From Halorubrum sp. Hd13 (GTDB taxonomy: Archaea > Halobacteriota > Halobacteria > Halobacteriales > Haloferacaceae): a DNA stretch of 52,561 nucleotides. The stretch spans positions 41,327 to 93,887 of the forward strand of contig NZ_NHOY01000042.1 of NCBI RefSeq assembly GCF_002252755.1, read 5' to 3'. Below are positions 49,275 to 52,561 of this stretch, in pieces (position 1 is the first letter of the stretch; every line of letters begins with the position of its first letter). The notes beneath the pieces were generated by a model, which ran no database searches, was not told where the DNA came from, and worked only from the letters and a program-made list of their open reading frames with translations. The position numbers were made by a program, and so were the translations under genes.

Positions 49275-49352
49275 TTATCTCTCCATCACCGCTCCGGGGA
49301 TGGCTGGTGCTCGCCGTCGTGCGTCGGGCCGTTCACAAGAGCTCCCGTTCAT
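49275..49352 (-). other. Possible upstream ORF in the leader of the coiled-coil gene
   Basis: ATG 49352 to TAA 49277-49275 encodes 25 residues and ends 3 nt before the coiled-coil ATG at 49271. If the TATA at 49413-49421 is used, the mRNA would start near 49385 and contain this ORF. It could couple or control translation. No conserved sequence is recognised. Confidence 0.35.
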
Positions 49353-49412
49353 TTCAGCGTGCGATCCTACCAGCGCCGGAGGCGTTCTGGTACCAAATCC
49401 TACCGCCGGCCG

Positions 49413-49421
49413 ACATATAAA
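49413..49421 (-). promoter_or_regulatory. Strong TATA element, long leader of the coiled-coil gene
   Basis: The minus-strand sequence CTTTATATG with a BRE-like CGAAGT is the only good promoter between 49272 and 49559. It predicts a leader of about 110 nt, long for haloarchaea. A GGTGATGGAG Shine-Dalgarno-like stretch lies just before ATG 49271. The rest of this gap (49422-49559) shows only a weak 7-bp hairpin (49450-49456 with 49474-49480). Confidence 0.5.
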
Positions 49422-49559
49422 GACTTCGGTGAATCGGGTGTAACCCGGTAGCACGGGCCGTATACCCGCCGATCCGTGCTGACCGATCACACACCCATCA
49501 GTATTTATGAAACGTCTACCGGGCCCCCGCCGGACGGGCGCCGCGGTCTCACGCGGGAC

Positions 49560-50246
49560 TCACGACGCGTCGTCGCGGACCTCGTACGAGAGCACGACCC
49601 CGTCGTCGAACCGCTCCGCGTCAGTTAGGTCAAGCCGCGGGAACGCCTCGGTGAACCCCTCGCCGTCGGCGAGCGTCGGGGCGCCGCGACCGCCGATCAC
49701 CATCGACCCGACGTAGACGTGGAGCTCGTCGACGAGGTCGGCCGCGAAACAGGAGTATATCACCTCGCCGCCCCCCTCGACCATCAGGCGGTCGACGCCG
49801 CGGTCGGCCAGCGCCGCGAACCCCGCGGCGAGGTCGACGTGACCGTCGTCGGTCTCGGGTTCGACCGCGACGACCTCGGCGCCGGCCGCCTCCAGCGCCG
49901 CGCGGCGCTCCTCCGTCGTCGCCGCCGAGACGAGCAGGTACGTCGTCGCCGCGTCGTCGAGGATCCGGGCGTCGGTCGGCGTCCGCCCTCGCGAGTCGAC
50001 GACGACGCGGGCCGGATGGCCGGGGCGGCCGTTCCGCAGGCGCTGGACGCGGCGGTCCTCCTCGTCGAGGGTGAGGTGCGGGTCGTCGGCGAGCACCGTC
50101 CCGACGCCCACGAGCACCGCGTCCGCGGCGGCTCTGACGCGGTCGACCCGGTCGAAGTCCTCCGGGCCCGAGATGCGGAGCTGCTCCCGGCGCCGCGTCG
50201 CGAGCTTCCCGTCGACGCTCTGGGCGGCGTTGACGACGACGTGCAT
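49560..50246 (-). CDS. 2,5-diamino-6-ribosylamino-pyrimidinone 5'-phosphate reductase
   Basis: The product has 228 residues with a DHFR-like RibD C-terminal fold. MHVVVNAAQSVDGKLATRR is the family N-terminus, DAVLVGVGTVLADDPHLT the substrate/NADPH loop and LMVEGGGEVIYSCF the second cofactor site. It reduces the ribosylamino-pyrimidinone intermediate in archaeal riboflavin and F420 synthesis. It lies 64 nt downstream of the PUA gene on the same strand, possibly co-transcribed. Confidence 0.93.
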   Translation of the reverse strand: MHVVVNAAQSVDGKLATRRREQLRISGPEDFDRVDRVRAAADAVLVGVGTVLADDPHLTLDEEDRRVQRLRNGRPGHPARVVVDSRGRTPTDARILDDAATTYLLVSAATTEERRAALEAAGAEVVAVEPETDDGHVDLAAGFAALADRGVDRLMVEGGGEVIYSCFAADLVDELHVYVGSMVIGGRGAPTLADGEGFTEAFPRLDLTDAERFDDGVVLSYEVRDDAS

Positions 50247-50310
50247 ACGCGTGCGTGTCGCGGGCGGGGAATGGTCGTTTCGGTCGCCGACGGCGTCGCC
50301 GGCGGTTCCG

Positions 50311-50823
50311 TCACTCCGCGTCGCCGCCGCCGACCCCGTTCCGCACCTTCACCGCGACGCCGCTCGCGAACGCCTCGGCCTCCGCGCCGGAGAGCTCCGC
50401 GCGGCCGACCGCGAACAGCGCGTCCGCCTCGTCGACGACGAGCACCTCGTCGCCGGGGCGAATCCCGTCGTCGGCCGCGACCACGAACTTCGCGAAGGCG
50501 TTGCGCCCCTCGCGGACGAACGGCTCGCTCTCCTCGCCGACGACCATCCGGTGTCGCGGCTGGTCGAACGCCTCCCGCAGCCGCCGGCCGCCGGCGACCC
50601 CGAGCGTGAAGCGCCCGTCGGTGCCGTACGAGACGAGGCGGTCGCCCTCGGAGCTCCCGGGGGTGTCGTCGACGTCGCCGACGATGACCTGCCGCGGGCG
50701 GCCGCCGCTCGACCGGCGGACCGTCAACGGGTCGTCCGGGGGGAAGAGGGCGCGGCCCGCGCCGGCGCCGAACTGGTAGTCGGCGCCGGTCCGTAAGTCC
50801 GCCAGCGCGTCGGCGTCGGTCAT
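50311..50823 (-). CDS. PUA domain protein (archaeosine-related type)
   Basis: The product has 170 residues. The C-terminal 80 (FVREGRNAFAKFVVAADDGIRPGDEVLVVDEADALFAVGRAELSGAE) form a PUA RNA-binding domain. The N-terminal part resembles the C-terminal segment of archaeal tRNA-guanine transglycosylase-type proteins. RNA binding, perhaps in tRNA modification, is likely. Confidence 0.85.
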   Translation of the reverse strand: MTDADALADLRTGADYQFGAGAGRALFPPDDPLTVRRSSGGRPRQVIVGDVDDTPGSSEGDRLVSYGTDGRFTLGVAGGRRLREAFDQPRHRMVVGEESEPFVREGRNAFAKFVVAADDGIRPGDEVLVVDEADALFAVGRAELSGAEAEAFASGVAVKVRNGVGGGDAE

Positions 50824-50920
50824 ACCCGCACTGTTCCGGCCACGCGCAAAGCCGTTACGACACGGCGCGGCCGGATCCGCGACGCGGAACGACCCGGATC
50901 CGCGACACGGGGCGGCCGGC

Positions 50921-51817
50921 CTACAGCTCGATCCGGTCGACGATCGACTCCGACCCGTCCCTGTTGCTGTGGGTGTTGATCGCGATCGTCTGTATCTGGT
51001 CTTCCACCAGCGACCCCTCCATCTTCGCCTTCAGCAGCGAGTCCACCTGGTAGACGCCCGCGGCGTTGTTCATCCGGATCACGACCTGCGCGGGGGTCTC
51101 CTCGCCCTCCCGCAGCGAGACGCGCTGGATCGCCTGCGAGGAAACGGTGTTGATTCCGCGCCCGCCCTCCTCGTAGGGGACCCGCGAGCGCCCGCGCTCC
51201 ATGTCGAGCCCGTCGGCGATCCGAACGACCCCGGCCTCCAGCGTCAGCGGCTGCTCCTCCGTGTGGTGACAGAGGATGGCGTGGAGCACTTCCGCCTTCA
51301 CGCGCACCTGCTCCGGGACGTCGTAGAAGGAGGGGAGGAGGCGGTCGAGGAGGTCGGCCGCGAGCGGGATCGAGTAGTACGGATGATCGTGGCGGTGAAC
51401 GACGTGGCCGATGTCGTGGAGCGTCGCCGCGAGCGCGATGACCACCGGCTCGTCGGCCTCGTCGAGCCCCTGTTGGCGAGCGCCGTTGAACTCGACGCCG
51501 CCGTCCTTCAACAGGTCGTACAGCCGGAGCGCGCGGTCCCGCACGATCTCGACGTGCTTGGCGCCGTGGTCGTTGTACCCCTTCCGGTCGACGGGGTTGA
51601 CGTTCTGCGCCTCCAGGTACGCGGTGATCTCCGCGTCGGCGGCGATCCGGTCGAGCATCTCGTTGAGGCGGTCGTCGGGGAAGGCGTGGTCGGCCTCGGG
51701 GTCGTACTCGTGGCGGTCGGCGTCGGTGTCGGGACGGATATCCGGGTCGGTCGCGGCGCCGTCGCTCGGGGGGACGGGGTCGTCCGGGTCGGTCGACGAC
51801 TCGGCGGGATCGGTCAT
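50921..51817 (-). CDS. HD-domain metal-dependent phosphohydrolase
   Basis: The product has 298 residues from ATG 51817. An acidic N-terminus (1-45) is followed by KGYNDHGAKHVEIVRDRAL and LAATLHDIGHVVHRHDHPYYS, the HD metal-binding motifs, then ILCHHTE. HD proteins hydrolyse phosphodiesters or nucleotides; the substrate is unknown. The longer open frame to 51922 was rejected because CCTTTTAGG (minus strand, 51844-51852) about 27 nt upstream of ATG 51817 fits a TATA. Confidence 0.85.
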   Translation of the reverse strand: MTDPAESSTDPDDPVPPSDGAATDPDIRPDTDADRHEYDPEADHAFPDDRLNEMLDRIAADAEITAYLEAQNVNPVDRKGYNDHGAKHVEIVRDRALRLYDLLKDGGVEFNGARQQGLDEADEPVVIALAATLHDIGHVVHRHDHPYYSIPLAADLLDRLLPSFYDVPEQVRVKAEVLHAILCHHTEEQPLTLEAGVVRIADGLDMERGRSRVPYEEGGRGINTVSSQAIQRVSLREGEETPAQVVIRMNNAAGVYQVDSLLKAKMEGSLVEDQIQTIAINTHSNRDGSESIVDRIEL

Positions 51818-52182
51818 GAGATCGGTGAAGACGCGTCGGCGACCTAAAAGGTGTGCGTGCCCGGTCCGGGCGCGGCGTCCCGGGAGCGCGCCTCGCCGGG
51901 CGGCAGTTTCGACCACAGACACAACTTATAAGCGGTACAGGCGTCCAGTACGGGTGTGATCCGACCCGCGTCCGGACGCGGCTCGCCGAGGCCGTCAGCG
52001 ACGCGGCTCTTCTCGAAAAAACGCGCGTGAGCCGTCCGCCGGCGGGAGTGGCGACCCCGTCCCGGACGACCCCCGACCCGCGCGCACCGTTCGTTTCCCG
52101 ACCGACCGCAGACGACCACGAACACTGGCCGACCGCAGACGGCAGCAGCGTTCGACCGACCGCAGACACCCACAGCGCACCC
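51818..52182. other. 365-bp intergenic region with 27-bp-spaced repeats and a palindrome
   Basis: Between the divergent HD and dapA genes there is no confident gene. I see TTATAA (51926-51931), a possible 24-codon leader ORF (GTG 51956 to TGA about 52028-52030), a perfect 16-bp palindrome CCGCGTCCGGACGCGG (51966-51981), and three copies of CGACCGCAGAC at 52103, 52130 and 52157. These could control dapA. Confidence 0.6.
52103..52167 (+). repeat. Three CGACCGCAGAC repeats with 27-bp period
   Basis: Copies at 52103-52113, 52130-52140 and 52157-52167, spaced exactly 27 bp, ending 15 nt before the dapA ATG. The intervening sequences differ. Confidence 0.8.
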
Positions 52183-52561
52183 ATGACAGACGCGACCACC
52201 ACGACGCCCTACGGAGCCCGAACCGAGACGGACCGAGACCAGACGACCGAGCCCTTCGAGGGGGTGTACCCCGCGATGACGACCCCGTTCACCGACGATA
52301 ACGAGGTCGACCACGCGCAGCTCGCCGACAACGCCCGGCACCTCGAACGCGCGGGCGTCGACGGGGTCGTCCCGGTCGGCTCCACCGGCGAGTCGGCGAC
52401 GATGACTCACGACGAGCACGTCGACGTGATCGAGACGGTCCGGGACGCGCTCGACGACATCCCGGTCATCGCCGGCACCGGCTCCAACAACACCGCCGAG
52501 GCGCTCTCGCTGTCCCGGCGGGCCGCCGACGCGGGCGCCGACGGCCTCCTCCTCATCTCCC
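52183..52561 (+). CDS. dapA: 4-hydroxy-tetrahydrodipicolinate synthase, N-terminal part (runs off window)
   Basis: The first 126 codons are present. After an acidic, Thr-rich leader, GVYPAMTTPFTDDNEVD starts the TIM barrel. VPVGSTGESATMTHDEH (the GxTGE pyruvate site) and IAGTGSNNTAEALSLSRRA follow, all typical of DapA, the first step of lysine/diaminopimelate synthesis from aspartate semialdehyde and pyruvate. The catalytic Lys and Tyr lie beyond 52561. Its sequence resembles DapA more than the paralogue at 37042 does. Confidence 0.9.
   Translation, partial: MTDATTTTPYGARTETDRDQTTEPFEGVYPAMTTPFTDDNEVDHAQLADNARHLERAGVDGVVPVGSTGESATMTHDEHVDVIETVRDALDDIPVIAGTGSNNTAEALSLSRRAADAGADGLLLIS

Noticed and set aside
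1-52561. tRNA, rRNA, CRISPR or insertion sequences
   Set aside because: Reading both strands I found no T-loop GTTCGA-type signature with a fitting stem, no regular direct repeat/spacer array, and no transposase or terminal repeats.

Overview
The window comes from a haloarchaeon. Evidence: very high GC with strong third-position GC/C bias, acidic proteins, many leaderless-type starts with a TATA-like element 20-35 nt upstream, DtxR-type iron boxes, Tat-lipoprotein substrate-binding proteins, HTH-10 (Bat-like) and TrmB regulators, and a full-length bacteriorhodopsin. Halorubrum is my best guess for the genus, by inference only. I saw no rRNA, tRNA, CRISPR array or intact transposon.

Layout. 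1-2214: end of a Mut7-C RNase-type protein, a conserved haloarchaeal protein carrying a small palindromic insert, and an aminotransferase. 2215-3458: an AT-rich island with a winged-helix membrane protein and two tiny overlapping ORFs. 3459-8679: SDR reductase, methyltransferase, membrane protein, endonuclease IV, lipoate ligase-type protein and RIO2 kinase. 8803-10560: a tandem UspA protein followed by a gene graveyard (TrkA-C remnant, frameshifted flavoprotein remnant). 10736-18639: an iron-uptake locus of two operons, SBP1-flavoprotein-permease-ATPase and SBP2-small ORFs-flavoprotein-unknown. Each operon starts behind a pair of DtxR-like palindromes with identical 36-bp spacing. 18667-24550: alpha-glucan metabolism (TrmB-like regulator, GH13 amylase, divergent GH15 glucoamylase). 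24645-29305: a symporter remnant, a small haloarchaeal protein, hisF, a glycosyltransferase, an HTH protein with its own palindrome, an F420/PPOX protein, a methyltransferase and a zinc-ribbon coiled coil.

29553-36857: bacteriorhodopsin with a small membrane partner, a Cdc48-like AAA ATPase, a TRAM protein, a Bat-like HTH-10 regulator, cytochrome P450 and a secreted bactofilin-like membrane protein. 37042-40425: a DapA/KDG-aldolase family enzyme, a YkgJ cysteine-cluster protein, a DUF5788-like protein, a Rieske protein and a structured non-coding repeat element. 40426-43829: a pabB-pabA-pabC operon for p-aminobenzoate (folate) synthesis. 43876-52561: HhH protein, CopD-like membrane protein, aroE, DUF373 protein, SppA protease, a long coiled-coil protein, riboflavin/F420-pathway reductase, PUA protein, HD hydrolase and the start of dapA.

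The most interesting unit is the iron locus. Its flavoproteins resemble thioredoxin reductase, but the central NAD(P)H domain is missing and there is no redox CxxC. A third, dead copy lies just upstream. With two lipoprotein receptors, one permease/ATPase pair, tiny coupled ORFs and an uncharacterised haloarchaeal protein, it looks like a specialised siderophore (or haem) uptake and iron-release system whose electron route is not obvious.
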